NCBI GenBank assembly: GCA_025041175.1
Contig: JAKCFJ010000002.1
Coordinates: 434,001 to 498,000 of the forward strand
Reading direction: 5' to 3'
Length of the DNA stretch: 64,000 bases
DNA from: Halobacteriales archaeon YIM A00010
GTDB taxonomy: Archaea; Halobacteriota; Halobacteria; Halobacteriales; Haloarculaceae
The notes under the pieces are model-generated. The model did no database searches. It was given only the letters and a program-made list of their open reading frames with translations, and had not been told where the DNA came from. Positions within the stretch are counted from its first letter, which is position 1. The number at the start of each line of letters is the position of its first letter. Below, one piece after another: positions 26,232 through 36,002 of this stretch. The position numbers and the translations under genes were made by a program.

Positions 26232-28019
26232 ATGGCGTACGACATCGAGCGGTATCTTGCCATCCGTCGCGCAGGCGGGCCGTCGTTCGGTCCCCACGGA
26301 CAGATCGCTTTTCTCATGGATACGACCGGCGTCCCGCAGGTGTGGCGTCTCACTGGTGCCCAGGAATGGCCCCACCAGCTCACCTTCCACACGGAGCCGG
26401 TCGCGTTCGCTTCCTTCTCGCCGGTGCGCGACGAACTCGTGTTCGGAATGGACGACGGTGGCAACGAGCGCTGGCAGCTGTTCCGGCTCTCCGACGACGG
26501 CAGCGAGGAGCTGAACCTCACTCGCCACCCCGACGCCATCCACCACTGGGGTGGGTGGAGCCACGACGGCGAACGGATCGCGTTCGCGGCCAACCGCCGC
26601 TCGGACGACCGTTTCGACGGCTACGTCCAGCACCGCGACGAGGTGGGTACGGACGCCGATCTCGTCATCGATGGATCGGACAAGGATCTGCTGTTCATCG
26701 ATGGGTGGAGTCCGGACGACGAGCGCCTGCTCGCACACGAGGTTCACTCGAACCGGGACCACGATCTCTACTCTCTCGATCTCTCGGGCGGGGTGACACG
26801 GCTTACCGACCCGGACCGCTCGGTCCGGTACCAGTCGGTCGCGTGGGGTCCCGACGGCGAGGTCGTGTACGTCACGACCGACCACGCTGGGGACACGCTC
26901 GAACTCGCCACGCTCGATCCGGAGACGGGTAGCACAACCGTGGTGTACGACGGCGGCGACTGGAACGTCTCCGGCGTCCGCGTCGACCACGACTCCCGAA
27001 CGCTCGCGGTCACACGCAACGTCGATGGGTACACGGATCTCTCGCTGTTCGAACTCGACTCCGACCGGACGCTACAGCCGCTTGCCACCCCAGACCTTCC
27101 CGAGGGCGTGTGTTCGGGGCTGTCGTTCGGTCCTGACGGCGAGCGGATCGCGGCCGCCGTCTCGACGCCGACGGCGAACGCGAACGTTTTCGTCCTCGAG
27201 AACGGAGCGAGCGACCGGTGGACGGACGCCTCGACGGCCGGCATTCCTGGAGAGACGTTTCGGATGCCCGATCTCGTCCGATTCGACTCCTTCGATGGGC
27301 TGGAAATCCCCGCGTTTCTCACGCTGCCCGAGGCGGACGACGGTCCGTTTCCGGTCGTCGTCGACATCCACGGCGGACCGGAAGCCCAACGCCGGCCTTC
27401 GTTCCGCGCGCTCCGTCAGTACTTCGTGGATAACGGGTACGCGGTGTTCGAACCGAACGTTCGCGGCTCGTCGGGCTACGGGCGGACGTACATGAATCTC
27501 GACGATGTCGAGCAGCGCATGGACGCCGTCGCGGACGTCGAGGCGGGGGTAGAGTGGTTGACCGATCGAGACGGGATCGACGGCTCCAGAGCGGTTGCGT
27601 TCGGCGGATCCTACGGCGGGTTCATGGTGCTTGCGTCGCTCACAGAGTTTCCGGAGCTGTGGGCCGCCGGCGTCGACATCGTCGGAATCGCCAACTTCGT
27701 CACGTTTCTGGAGAACACCGGTCCGTGGCGACAGAGTCACCGCGAAGCCGAGTACGGCTCATTACAGAAAAAAGCGTTCCTCGAAGAGGTTTCCCCGATC
27801 AACTCGATCGACCGGATCGAGGCACCGCTTTTCGTCCTCCACGGCGAGAACGATCCGCGCGTTCCGGTGGACGAAGCCGAACAGATCGCTCGGGAGGCGA
27901 GCGAGCACGTTCCCACCGAAACGCTCGTCTTCGAGGACGAAGGCCACGGGATCAGCAAGCTCGAAAACCGGATCACCGCCTACCGGCGTGTCGTCGAATT
28001 CCTCGACGACCACGTGTGA
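26232..28019 (+). CDS. S9 family prolyl oligopeptidase-like serine peptidase
   Basis: 595 residues. The first ~340 residues are beta-propeller repeats (W-S-H-D-G-E-R-I-A-F, W-S-P-D-D-E-R-L-L, W-G-P-D-G-E-V-V-Y). The C-terminal alpha/beta-hydrolase domain has the nucleophile elbow F-G-G-S-Y-G-G with S460, D541 in N-D-P-R-V-P and H572 in E-G-H-G. It should cleave oligopeptides (acylaminoacyl-peptidase type) in the cytoplasm; no signal peptide is present. It is followed by a HAD phosphatase gene 90 nt downstream on the same strand. Confidence 0.88.
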   Translation: MAYDIERYLAIRRAGGPSFGPHGQIAFLMDTTGVPQVWRLTGAQEWPHQLTFHTEPVAFASFSPVRDELVFGMDDGGNERWQLFRLSDDGSEELNLTRHPDAIHHWGGWSHDGERIAFAANRRSDDRFDGYVQHRDEVGTDADLVIDGSDKDLLFIDGWSPDDERLLAHEVHSNRDHDLYSLDLSGGVTRLTDPDRSVRYQSVAWGPDGEVVYVTTDHAGDTLELATLDPETGSTTVVYDGGDWNVSGVRVDHDSRTLAVTRNVDGYTDLSLFELDSDRTLQPLATPDLPEGVCSGLSFGPDGERIAAAVSTPTANANVFVLENGASDRWTDASTAGIPGETFRMPDLVRFDSFDGLEIPAFLTLPEADDGPFPVVVDIHGGPEAQRRPSFRALRQYFVDNGYAVFEPNVRGSSGYGRTYMNLDDVEQRMDAVADVEAGVEWLTDRDGIDGSRAVAFGGSYGGFMVLASLTEFPELWAAGVDIVGIANFVTFLENTGPWRQSHREAEYGSLQKKAFLEEVSPINSIDRIEAPLFVLHGENDPRVPVDEAEQIAREASEHVPTETLVFEDEGHGISKLENRITAYRRVVEFLDDHV

Positions 28020-28108
28020 TCTCCGGGCGATACCCTCGTCGATCGTCCCGCGTCGGACCTGCCGCGGTGGCCACAATACTATTCACGTGGTGCCGGCTTC
28101 GTTCGGTC

Positions 28109-28765
28109 ATGGAGTATCGAGCGGTTTGTTTCGATATGGACGGCGTGATCGTCGATTCGGAACGCCACTGGGTCCCGATCGAGAACGAGCGGATCCTGCC
28201 GGCTGCGGTTCCGGTGGGCGATGTTACTGCGAGCGAGATCACCGGCATGAACGTGAGCGATCAGTACGGGTATCTTTCGGAGCGCTACGACGTTTCCCTG
28301 GGCAGATCGGAGTTCATCGAGCTGTACGACGCCGTCGCGGAGGAGCTGTACACCGAACGCGTTGCGCTGATGGACGGGTTCTGTGCGCTCGCCCGATCGT
28401 TGCGCGCACGGGCGCGTGGTGTCGCCCTCGTTTCCTCGTCTCCCCAGCGGTGGATCCGGCTGGTGCTCGACCGTTTTCAGCTCCACGACGCGTTCGATCA
28501 GGTGGTGAGCGGCGCGGCCATCGACGGGCCGAGCAAACCCGCCCCCGACGTGTACGAACGGGCGGTCTCGCTGCTCGGCGTGGCTCCCGAGCAGTGTATC
28601 GCGGTCGAGGACTCCGAACACGGGATCGAAGCGGCGACATCGGCGGGGATGTACTGCGTGGGCTATCGATCCGGTGGGGAAGAGACACAGGATCTCTCGG
28701 CGGCCGACGCGGTCGTGAACGAGCCGGGAGTGCTCGACGATCACCTCGCTGCACGCCTGTCGTGA
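28109..28765 (+). CDS. HAD-superfamily phosphatase (beta-phosphoglucomutase-like)
   Basis: 218 residues from the ATG at 28109 (M-E-Y-R-A-V-C-F-D-M-D-G-V). HAD motif I is F-D-M-D-G-V with the nucleophile Asp and general acid Asp. Motif II is V-S-S-S-P, motif III lysine is in P-S-K-P-A-P-D, and motif IV is V-E-D-S-E-H-G. The four-helix cap follows motif I, as in phosphoglycolate phosphatase and beta-phosphoglucomutase relatives. It acts on a small phosphorylated metabolite; which one is not shown by the sequence. Confidence 0.85.
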   Translation: MEYRAVCFDMDGVIVDSERHWVPIENERILPAAVPVGDVTASEITGMNVSDQYGYLSERYDVSLGRSEFIELYDAVAEELYTERVALMDGFCALARSLRARARGVALVSSSPQRWIRLVLDRFQLHDAFDQVVSGAAIDGPSKPAPDVYERAVSLLGVAPEQCIAVEDSEHGIEAATSAGMYCVGYRSGGEETQDLSAADAVVNEPGVLDDHLAARLS

Positions 28766-29431
28766 CGCGACCTTTTCCCATCGCAGTAGACGACCGAACG
28801 GCTCGTGCTCGAACTGGTCACGCTCCACCATCAGGCCGGCAACCGCCCCTCGAAACGAACGATCGAACGGCTGTGCGACCGGTACGGCGGACAACACGAG
28901 GGGCTTCTCCGCAATTGGACGCCGATGGACAACGGCATCGCTGACTCCACCGTCCACTCCGTGGTTCGTGGACATCACTGTGATTTCGACTAGTGACACG
29001 AGAATAAAATAAATTAATAATATTAATTGTTAATACAATAGTTGTTGAAGTATTCTCCGGTCTGAGGCGATTACAGGAGGCGTCGAAATTACTAATACTA
29101 TTGTTCGGTATTGCGATTCCAGGAGAATCGCGCACGAAGTAATCCATGCTATAAGAGTACCGATACAGCATATATCGTTCAGTACCTCGTTCGTCTGAAT
29201 CAGATATGAAATTGGAGCGATGTACTGAAAGTCCTCTAGTCGGAGGCGAGCTAACAAAAATATTTGTAGGATAGATGCGTGCCAAGCAGTCGTCGCACTG
29301 TCAGTCTGGAGAGCGATACTTGGTGTTTGATATCATTCTGCGTTTGATGCGCATCGTTCAAATGCGGTGGGCTTTTATGCCGAAGGCCATCCCCAATACA
29401 ATACACCGAACGATACGAGGCGTTATCCTTC
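28766..29431. other. 666-nt mostly non-coding spacer
   Basis: The segment 28990-29270 is strongly AT-rich, with runs such as AATAAAATAAATTAAT. A plus-strand frame of 62 codons at 28805-28993 is open but has no family motif or start signal. The promoter of purU must lie near 29380-29430. Confidence 0.4.
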
Positions 29432-30394
29432 ATGAAACCACAGGAATTTACAGAGATAACCATCGTTGGCGAGGACGACACGGGTCTGATAGCGAACATC
29501 ACGAATATGCTGTTCGAGCGCGGAATCAACATCGAGAACCTGGACCAGGCTGTTCAGGACGGGCTGTTTCGGATGACTATGCACGTTGACACCTCCGAGA
29601 TGGTCTGCCGGACGGGGACACTCCGCGAGGACCTCCAACAACTCGGCGAGGAGTTGGGGGTGAGCGTACAAGTCCGGTTCCCGACGGAGTCGACGGCCAA
29701 ACGCCTGGGGATCCTCGTCACCAAGGAATCCCACTGTTTGGAGACGATCTTGGAAGCGAAACGAGACGACGCGTTGGACGCCGAGATCGGTGTCGTCATC
29801 GGGAACCACTCGGATCTCGAACCCATTGCGGCCGCGCACGACGTTCCCTTCTACGACATCGGCGACGAGAACGGCACTCCAGACGAAGAAAAACTGTTGA
29901 AGCGTCTCTCCAAACACGACGTGGACCTGGTGGTTCTGGCTCGGTACATGAGGATCCTCGGTCCGGAGGTCGTGTTCCGGTACGAGGGACGGATCATCAA
30001 CGTCCATCCGTCGTTGCTCCCCGCATTTCCCGGCGCGGAGCCGTACAGACAGGCGCTCGACGCGGGCGTCAGGATCACTGGCGTCACCGCTCACTACGCG
30101 ACGACGGATCTCGACCAGGGCCCGATCATCACACAGCGGGTGTTCGACGTTCCCGACAGCGCGGAGCCGACCGACCTCCAGCGCCGGGGACAGCCCCTCG
30201 AGGCCGACGCGCTCCTCGAGGCGATCCAGCTCCACCTCTCCGATTCCATCTACGTCCACCGGGGAACGACTCATCTCCGGAACGGGGTCGACAGCGACGC
30301 GGTGCAGCTCGGTACGCCCGAGGAACTGCACGACGCCAACCCGAGCGCGCCAACCGACGACCTGGACGGAAACATCGAAGCAGAGATGGGATGA
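29432..30394 (+). CDS. purU: formyltetrahydrofolate deformylase
   Basis: 320 residues. An N-terminal ACT domain (about 8-85, I-T-I-V-G-E-D-D-T-G-L-I-A-N-I-T) precedes a formyltransferase-fold catalytic domain (about 90-275) with R-Y-M-R-I-L, I-N-V-H-P-S-L-L-P-A-F-P-G-A and L-D-Q-G-P-I. These contain the catalytic Asn/His/Asp set of the family. It hydrolyses 10-formyltetrahydrofolate to formate and tetrahydrofolate and so balances one-carbon pools. The C-terminus is about 35 residues longer than in bacteria and acidic. No gene overlaps it. Confidence 0.88.
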   Translation: MKPQEFTEITIVGEDDTGLIANITNMLFERGINIENLDQAVQDGLFRMTMHVDTSEMVCRTGTLREDLQQLGEELGVSVQVRFPTESTAKRLGILVTKESHCLETILEAKRDDALDAEIGVVIGNHSDLEPIAAAHDVPFYDIGDENGTPDEEKLLKRLSKHDVDLVVLARYMRILGPEVVFRYEGRIINVHPSLLPAFPGAEPYRQALDAGVRITGVTAHYATTDLDQGPIITQRVFDVPDSAEPTDLQRRGQPLEADALLEAIQLHLSDSIYVHRGTTHLRNGVDSDAVQLGTPEELHDANPSAPTDDLDGNIEAEMG

Positions 30395-30656
30395 CCACTG
30401 ACGGAGGACTGCTCCGGGACAGGAGCGGTGGACCTACTCCATCGTAATCCACCGCGGGACCAACGCCCTGCCACACGCGCCTGTCTCGCGTGGCACACCC
30501 GTGTGGGACCGGCTCGACGACCCACGCGTACGGACCGACCGGACGCACGCGGCGCTATTTCGTGTTGTGAGGCGCTCTTTGTGGATTGTGTGGCCGCGTC
30601 GCGCCATCCGGGATGTGTCTATCTGTTATCATCATTGGTGATAGCGAAAGATACTT

Positions 30657-30677
30657 TGTGGGTCCATCTGACCCACA
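30657..30677. promoter_or_regulatory. inverted repeat directly before cofH
   Basis: TGTGGGTC and GACCCACA form a perfect 8-bp inverted repeat around CATCT, ending 4 nt before the cofH ATG. It would overlap the transcription start of a leaderless message, so it could be a repressor site. Confidence 0.4.
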
Positions 30678-30681
30678 ACGT

Positions 30682-32046
30682 ATGACGAGTGTTTCACCGA
30701 TTCGGGCGAACGTTCCGCGGGATCGGTTCGGTTTCACCCACCAACCGGAGACCGACCAGGCTTTCGAGAACGCGTTAGAGAAAGCCCGCGCGGGCGAACG
30801 GCTCACGGTCGACGACGGGGTCGAGCTTCTTACGACGGGGACAGACCGAGCGGGGATCGATCCCCACCGGAAGGAATCGGTGCTCGAAACCGCCGACCGT
30901 CGTCGGGAGGAGATCGTGGGCGACGAGGTCACGTTCGTCGCCAACCTCAACAACAACGTCACCACGGCCTGCAACACGGGCTGTCTGTTCTGCAATTTCA
31001 AGGATCGCTCGAAGCAGTTTCTGAAGGACAGCGAGGCATCTCACGATGGCTTCACCAAGACGCCCAGCGAATCGCGCGCCGTCGTGGAGGACGCGCTCGA
31101 CACAGGGATCTACGAGGTCACGTCCGTGTCGGGGCTGCACCCGGCGTTCGCGCTCGACGAGGAGCACCGCGAACTGCTCGAAGCCAGCGACCGCGGTGAT
31201 CTCAACTACAAGTCTCCCGAACGCTACGAGGAAAATCCGGGCACGTACACGGCACAGATGGCGGCGATGTCGGTCGGAGGCGTCCATCTCCACTCGATGA
31301 CGCCCGAGGAGGCCTACCACGCCCGCCGCGGGACGGAGTGGAGCTACGAGGAGGTGTACGGCCGGCTGAAAGCGGCGGGGTTGGACAGCGTGCCGGGCAC
31401 GGCCGCGGAGATCCTCGTGGATGAGGTGCGCGACGTTATCTGTCCGGGCAAGATGCACACCGAGGAATGGATGACGGCGATGGAAGCTGCCGCCGATGTG
31501 GGGCTGTCGACGACGGCCACCATCATGTACGGGCACGTCGAAAACGAGATGCACCGGGTCATGCACCTCGACCGCATTCGGGAGCTTCAGGACCGAATCG
31601 GCGTCATCACGGAGTTCGTTCCGCTGTCGTTCATCCACCCCAACACGCCCCTGTACGAGGAGGGGATGATCGACGACGGCGCGACGGCGGCAGAAGACGA
31701 GCTGATGATCGCCGTTTCCCGGCTATTTCTCGACAACATCGATCACATCCAGTCCTCGTGGGTCAAATACGGCGACGAACTGGGGCTGAAAATGCTCTCC
31801 TGTGGCGCTGATGACTTCATGGGCACGATCCTCTCGGAGGAGATCACGAAACGCGCCGGCGGCGGCTACGGGGAGGCCCGCTCGTTCGAGGAGTACATCG
31901 AGATGATCACCGCGATCGGACGCGTGCCCGTCGAACGATCGACCGACTACACCGAACGACGACAGATCGACGCGACGCAGCCGCCGTTCGGACCAGAGCT
32001 CGGTCCCCGAGCAGACGGGACGCCGCTAGTCGAGCGAACGCGGTAG
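30682..32046 (+). CDS. cofH: F420 biosynthesis radical SAM enzyme CofH
   Basis: 454 residues from the ATG at 30682; an in-frame upstream extension crosses the inverted repeat and looks non-coding. The radical SAM cluster is C97-x3-C101-x2-C104 in T-A-C-N-T-G-C-L-F-C-N-F. G-M-H-T-E-E-W, Y-G-H-V-E and the late S-W-V-K-Y-G are also as in CofH. It joins the ribityl-aminouracil and tyrosine-derived parts to make the deazaflavin core of coenzyme F420 together with CofG, which is not in the window. This links to the two F420-type proteins at 58139 and 59777. Confidence 0.9.
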   Translation: MTSVSPIRANVPRDRFGFTHQPETDQAFENALEKARAGERLTVDDGVELLTTGTDRAGIDPHRKESVLETADRRREEIVGDEVTFVANLNNNVTTACNTGCLFCNFKDRSKQFLKDSEASHDGFTKTPSESRAVVEDALDTGIYEVTSVSGLHPAFALDEEHRELLEASDRGDLNYKSPERYEENPGTYTAQMAAMSVGGVHLHSMTPEEAYHARRGTEWSYEEVYGRLKAAGLDSVPGTAAEILVDEVRDVICPGKMHTEEWMTAMEAAADVGLSTTATIMYGHVENEMHRVMHLDRIRELQDRIGVITEFVPLSFIHPNTPLYEEGMIDDGATAAEDELMIAVSRLFLDNIDHIQSSWVKYGDELGLKMLSCGADDFMGTILSEEITKRAGGGYGEARSFEEYIEMITAIGRVPVERSTDYTERRQIDATQPPFGPELGPRADGTPLVERTR

Positions 32047-32222
32047 GGATCGACCCACAGCTCGTTTGCTCGGCGGCAATCGAGGATCGGGCGCCGGTCA
32101 CGTCGGTAGTGTTCGGCGCAGCTGCCAACCGTGGTGTTACAGCGATACGTCTGTGACGCCGGGTTCGGTCGGAACGAAGCAGTCGATCGCTGTGTTCACG
32201 GCGTCCGTTGCCACCACGTGGC

Positions 32223-32819
32223 CTAATACGTTTTCACGGGCGTCGAATCCGTCGTTCCGTCGGTGTGGAGCAGGCGCAGCCGACCGGAGAGGAGACCGAT
32301 GACGAGCCCCGTGAAGTGGGCCAGCAGCGCAACACCGGGGGCGGCAGTCACGAACGTGACTACGGCCGCGATGAGGACGAACACGCCGGCTTGGGCGCGC
32401 TGGCTCAACCGCGAGAGGACACCGATGGCCAGCGCGTTGCCCGCGAGCGCGTACCCCAGCAGCGCGAACACCGCGCCGCTGGCGCCGATCACGGAAACCG
32501 AGGGACCGAGCAGGCCCGACACGATCACCTGTGTGATGCCGGCGAGCGCGCCCGAGACGAGAAAGAACAGGTGAAAACGTCCCGGTGTGGTCACCCGCTC
32601 GACCGCAAGCCCGAAGAGAGCGAGCGCGAACGCGTTCCCGATCAGATGAATGATGCCGGCGTGGGCGTACACGCTCACCACGACGGTCCACGGCGCAACC
32701 GAAAGCGGCAGCGCGAGCGCGAACAGTCCGTACCCCAGACCGAGCAACTGGGCGAGCAGCTGGACGAGAAACACACCGAGGAGGATCTGAAGGGTTCGCA
32801 GGGTCGGGCTTTGCGTCAC
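32223..32819 (-). CDS. rhomboid-family intramembrane serine protease
   Basis: 198 residues with a GTG start and about six membrane segments. H-L-I-G-N-A in the second segment, the nucleophile motif G-A-S-G-A-V-F in the fourth, and a histidine in H-F-T-G-L in the last match rhomboid active sites. It should cut membrane protein substrates within the membrane. It is divergent from the MFS transporter gene, 100 nt away. Confidence 0.8.
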   Translation of the reverse strand: MTQSPTLRTLQILLGVFLVQLLAQLLGLGYGLFALALPLSVAPWTVVVSVYAHAGIIHLIGNAFALALFGLAVERVTTPGRFHLFFLVSGALAGITQVIVSGLLGPSVSVIGASGAVFALLGYALAGNALAIGVLSRLSQRAQAGVFVLIAAVVTFVTAAPGVALLAHFTGLVIGLLSGRLRLLHTDGTTDSTPVKTY

Positions 32820-32919
32820 ACCTCTGTTCAGGGTCGAACTGTATTATCAGTGACGGTAACGGAGGACGACCAGTGACGAATCAAAACAGTAAACGGATGC
32901 GATTCCGTCGGTGGGGTGA

Positions 32920-34089
32920 ATGGATCGCTGGGACCATCGCCACACCGTGTTGCTGTTCTGTGTCGTCGGCTACTTCGGCGTTCGGTTCGTCGAGTTCGTC
33001 CTCAGTATCGTTTTCGAGGAGATCAAATCCACCCTTGACGTTTCACCGCTCGTCATCGGTCTCGCTGTCGCGGCGAGCACGGTCACGTACGCCGCGGTGC
33101 AGCTCCCGAGCGGTGCGCTAGGTGATCGCTTCGGTGAGCGGTCGGTGATCCTCTGGTCGTTGGGACTGACAGCGGTGGCGAGCGTCGTTTTGGCCGCTTC
33201 ACCATCGGGGCTGTTCATCGTTCTCGGAATGGCGCTCGTCGGGCTCGTCAGCGGTGCTTACTACAGCCCAGCAACAGCTCTTTTGACCGACCTGTTCGAT
33301 GGGACGGGTCGCGCGATCGGTGTTCACCGGCTGGGTGCGCAGTTCGTCGGATTCACCGGTCCGCTCGTCGCGCTCGTCGTCGCGGGCCACGGTTGGCGCG
33401 TCGTACTCCTCTTGGGAGCGGTCGTCGCCGTTCTCGCACTGGCCGGCATTCGGCTGTTCGTCCACTCCCGTCCCGTACAGCCCGAGCGTTCCCTGAGCGA
33501 GCGGGTTTCCGTGGAGACGTTGCTAGCACTCCTCTCGCGGCCACCGGTCGCGTTCACCACAGCGATTGCTGCGTTCGCCCAGTTCGCGGAGACGGCCACG
33601 TTCTCGTTTCTCCCGTTGTTGTTGCAGGAGTATCACGGCCTGTCGATCGAGCTGTCGGGCACCCTCTACACGGGTTACTTCGTGGCGGTCACGGCCGGAC
33701 AGCCGATCGCTGGATGGCTCTCCGACCGATTCGGCCGGGATCTCATCACGAGCGGCGCGTTGCTCACGGGAACGGCCGGTTTCGGATTGCTGGCGACACA
33801 CCACTCACTCCCCGTGATTATCAGCGCTATCGCACTCGTCGGACTCGGAATGAGCTGGGGTCCTCCCGTCCAGTCGCGGGCAATGGACCGACTCGATACC
33901 ACTGAGAAAGGCACTGGCTTCGGACTCATCCGCACGATGTACATCGGTTTGGCCGCGCTCAACGGGATCGTAGTCATGGGTCTCGTCACGATATCCGGAT
34001 GGAGTGCCGGCATCGGCGTGCTCGCCGGAGCGCTCCTCCTGCCGGCGACTGCGATTTGTCTGAACCACGCGGCAGGGTGGGAGTTGTGA
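32920..34089 (+). CDS. MFS transporter
   Basis: 389 residues, about twelve membrane segments. The loop after segment 2 reads G-A-L-G-D-R-F-G-E-R, a good motif A, repeated in diverged form as G-W-L-S-D-R-F-G-R-D in the second half. These show a full major facilitator with two six-helix halves. The substrate cannot be read from the sequence; drug efflux or organic acid transport are both possible. Confidence 0.82.
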   Translation: MDRWDHRHTVLLFCVVGYFGVRFVEFVLSIVFEEIKSTLDVSPLVIGLAVAASTVTYAAVQLPSGALGDRFGERSVILWSLGLTAVASVVLAASPSGLFIVLGMALVGLVSGAYYSPATALLTDLFDGTGRAIGVHRLGAQFVGFTGPLVALVVAGHGWRVVLLLGAVVAVLALAGIRLFVHSRPVQPERSLSERVSVETLLALLSRPPVAFTTAIAAFAQFAETATFSFLPLLLQEYHGLSIELSGTLYTGYFVAVTAGQPIAGWLSDRFGRDLITSGALLTGTAGFGLLATHHSLPVIISAIALVGLGMSWGPPVQSRAMDRLDTTEKGTGFGLIRTMYIGLAALNGIVVMGLVTISGWSAGIGVLAGALLLPATAICLNHAAGWEL

Positions 34090-34269
34090 ACTGATATCCA
34101 GGGAAAACTATAAATTCCTGGCACACGAACTAGTAAGTAGGAAGTAAAGTAAATATAAATAATAACTTTTTTTGTCGGAGCAGTGGGAACGCTCGAACCG
34201 GAATGGGAGATCTACCAGCGCGTATCATGGCGTGGCAGCGTTGTTCGACCATCAATCACGATTCCATCA

Positions 34270-34818
34270 ATGGCAGATAAAAATCAATCTGGCGAAACGA
34301 ACGACGAACCCGCGTCGGTCACAGATCCGGTGGCGGCCGCCGACAGCGCGGGGGTTGCGATAGACCAACGAACGCACGTCCACGAGAACCGCGAGCAGTA
34401 CCGGGACCACTGCGAGAGCGACGCCGTCGGGCGGGCGATCGTCGGCGTCACCGACGCGGACGATCGACTCCTACTGGTAGTGAGTCGGGAGGAGAAGGCT
34501 GCAGTGCTGCCGCACGACACGGTCGCTCCCGGCGAGGACTGGGCGGCCGTCGGCCGGGAGTGGGTCGAAGGAGCCGCAGGGATCGACGTTACGATCGACG
34601 GGATAGAGCGCGTTCGACGGATCGACCACGAGATTGAGGGGGAGGACTCGCCGGTGTCGACGATCTACCACGTCGTTTTCGGCGGATCAGCCCCCTCAGA
34701 AACGGCGATCGACGGGCTGTGTGCGGACAATCCCTTCGAACTCGGGTGGCACGACGAGCTACCCGCCGCTGAGGAGGAGTCGGCACACGTTGCGGATGTT
34801 CGGTTGTTCATCGGCTGA
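34270..34818 (+). CDS. degenerate Nudix-domain protein
   Basis: 182 residues from the ATG at 34270 (M-A-D-K-N-Q-S-G). Residues ~60-160 have the beta-strand order of a Nudix fold. In place of the Nudix box there is G-E-D-W-A-A-V-G-R-E-W-V-E-G-A-A-G-I, which keeps the R-E and G positions but lacks the second acidic pair (E-E) needed for metal. It may therefore bind a nucleotide without hydrolysing it. The N-terminal 30 residues are acidic and disordered-looking. Confidence 0.6.
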   Translation: MADKNQSGETNDEPASVTDPVAAADSAGVAIDQRTHVHENREQYRDHCESDAVGRAIVGVTDADDRLLLVVSREEKAAVLPHDTVAPGEDWAAVGREWVEGAAGIDVTIDGIERVRRIDHEIEGEDSPVSTIYHVVFGGSAPSETAIDGLCADNPFELGWHDELPAAEEESAHVADVRLFIG

Positions 34819-35091
34819 CTCGATCCCGAACTCCTGTGTCGATCGCGGTCAGTACCGTTCGTTGTCAACAAGCGCATCTCTTTTTGTATCGGCTACCGTG
34901 GACAAATACATGTGTGGTGTTGTCGTTGCACGCACGCCCGGATCCGAGCATCCCTCCGGCGTTTGCTCCTCGATACCACGGACAACGACCGAGGCGTCGA
35001 ACGATGACGTAGCGAGCCACGACGAAAACCGTCTACGGTGGGACCGGCGCGGCTCGTTCTCCCACGACTGCTCGCAAACACGGGGAGACGG

Positions 35092-35970
35092 ATGAACCGG
35101 TTCCAGATCGTGGTCGGGATCGTCGGAGCGGTCGTCGTCGCGTCGATTCTCGGAGCGCCAGCGGTGGGCCAGGCGGAGACGCCGACAGTCGTTCTCACCC
35201 AGGGCGACGAATCCGTTCGGATCACACCGCTAGGCGACGGCTCCCGTTCGGTCGAGGCGTTCTACGATTACCGGTCGCCGGCCACGGAGCCAACGGGTCA
35301 GTACAGCTCCTACGGAACGAGGGACATCCAGATGAACCAGGTCAGCCAGCTGTTCGTCTACCACGGGAGCGACGGTCTGAGCCTGGTTTTTCTCCACGAC
35401 AAGTTCAGTGACACCGATGGCGGGGGAGCAGTCATCACGGCCGACATCTCCGGGCTGCCAGAGAGCGGCGACTGGGTCGTCGAAGACGACACGTACGACA
35501 ACCGCGACGACGTGTTCCGACACAGCACCGGATCGAGCCACATCGAGTGGCTCACGAACGGGTACCGAACCGACGGGGCGGCGTTCCGGGGTCTCGAAGA
35601 GGCGAACGACACCACCATCACGGTCGATATGCAGTTCAACGAGGAATCCGGGAACTACCCGTTCGAGGAGTGGGAGGGCCCGCCCGAACAGAATGAAATC
35701 GATCGCTGGATCGTCCGCTCGGGCACCGGCGAGACGACCGAACTCGCTATGGACGAGCCGGTCGAAATCAGTGTCGAATCCGATCGACGCGAACCCACCA
35801 CCGAACCGACCGACGTCGCCACCCCACCTGTGGATACCCCCGCTACGCCGAACACCACTGCCACCGATGAAACCGAGGGCAGCGACGCAGCCGGTCCGGG
35901 GTTCGGGGTGGTTCCCGCGATCATCGCGCTCGTTGCGTTCACGATGCTGTGCAGGCGTCGCGGTGAGTGA
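35092..35970 (+). CDS. secreted surface protein with PGF-CTERM-like tail
   Basis: 292 residues from the ATG at 35092. Residues 1-27 are a Sec signal peptide ending G-A-P-A-V-G-Q-A. Residues ~30-220 are a beta-rich globular domain that I do not recognise. A Thr/Pro/Asp linker (~225-260) leads to P-G-F-G-V-V-P-A-I-I-A-L-V-A-F and a final Arg cluster (C-R-R-R). This tripartite tail matches the PGF-CTERM signal processed by archaeosortase A, so the protein should end up lipid-anchored outside the cell. Other frames here are shadows. Confidence 0.7.
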   Translation: MNRFQIVVGIVGAVVVASILGAPAVGQAETPTVVLTQGDESVRITPLGDGSRSVEAFYDYRSPATEPTGQYSSYGTRDIQMNQVSQLFVYHGSDGLSLVFLHDKFSDTDGGGAVITADISGLPESGDWVVEDDTYDNRDDVFRHSTGSSHIEWLTNGYRTDGAAFRGLEEANDTTITVDMQFNEESGNYPFEEWEGPPEQNEIDRWIVRSGTGETTELAMDEPVEISVESDRREPTTEPTDVATPPVDTPATPNTTATDETEGSDAAGPGFGVVPAIIALVAFTMLCRRRGE

Positions 35971-36002
35971 GCACGGACCGCGGCCGTGGGTGCTCTGGCG
36001 CG

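Noticed and set aside
27554-28108. Upstream extension of the HAD phosphatase frame
   Set aside because: It lies antiphase over the S9 peptidase gene, and HAD proteins start at F-D-M-D-G, matching the ATG at 28109.
28805-28993. 62-codon plus-strand frame after the HAD phosphatase gene
   Set aside because: No promoter or ribosome site, no family motif, and weak third-position bias at the 3' end.
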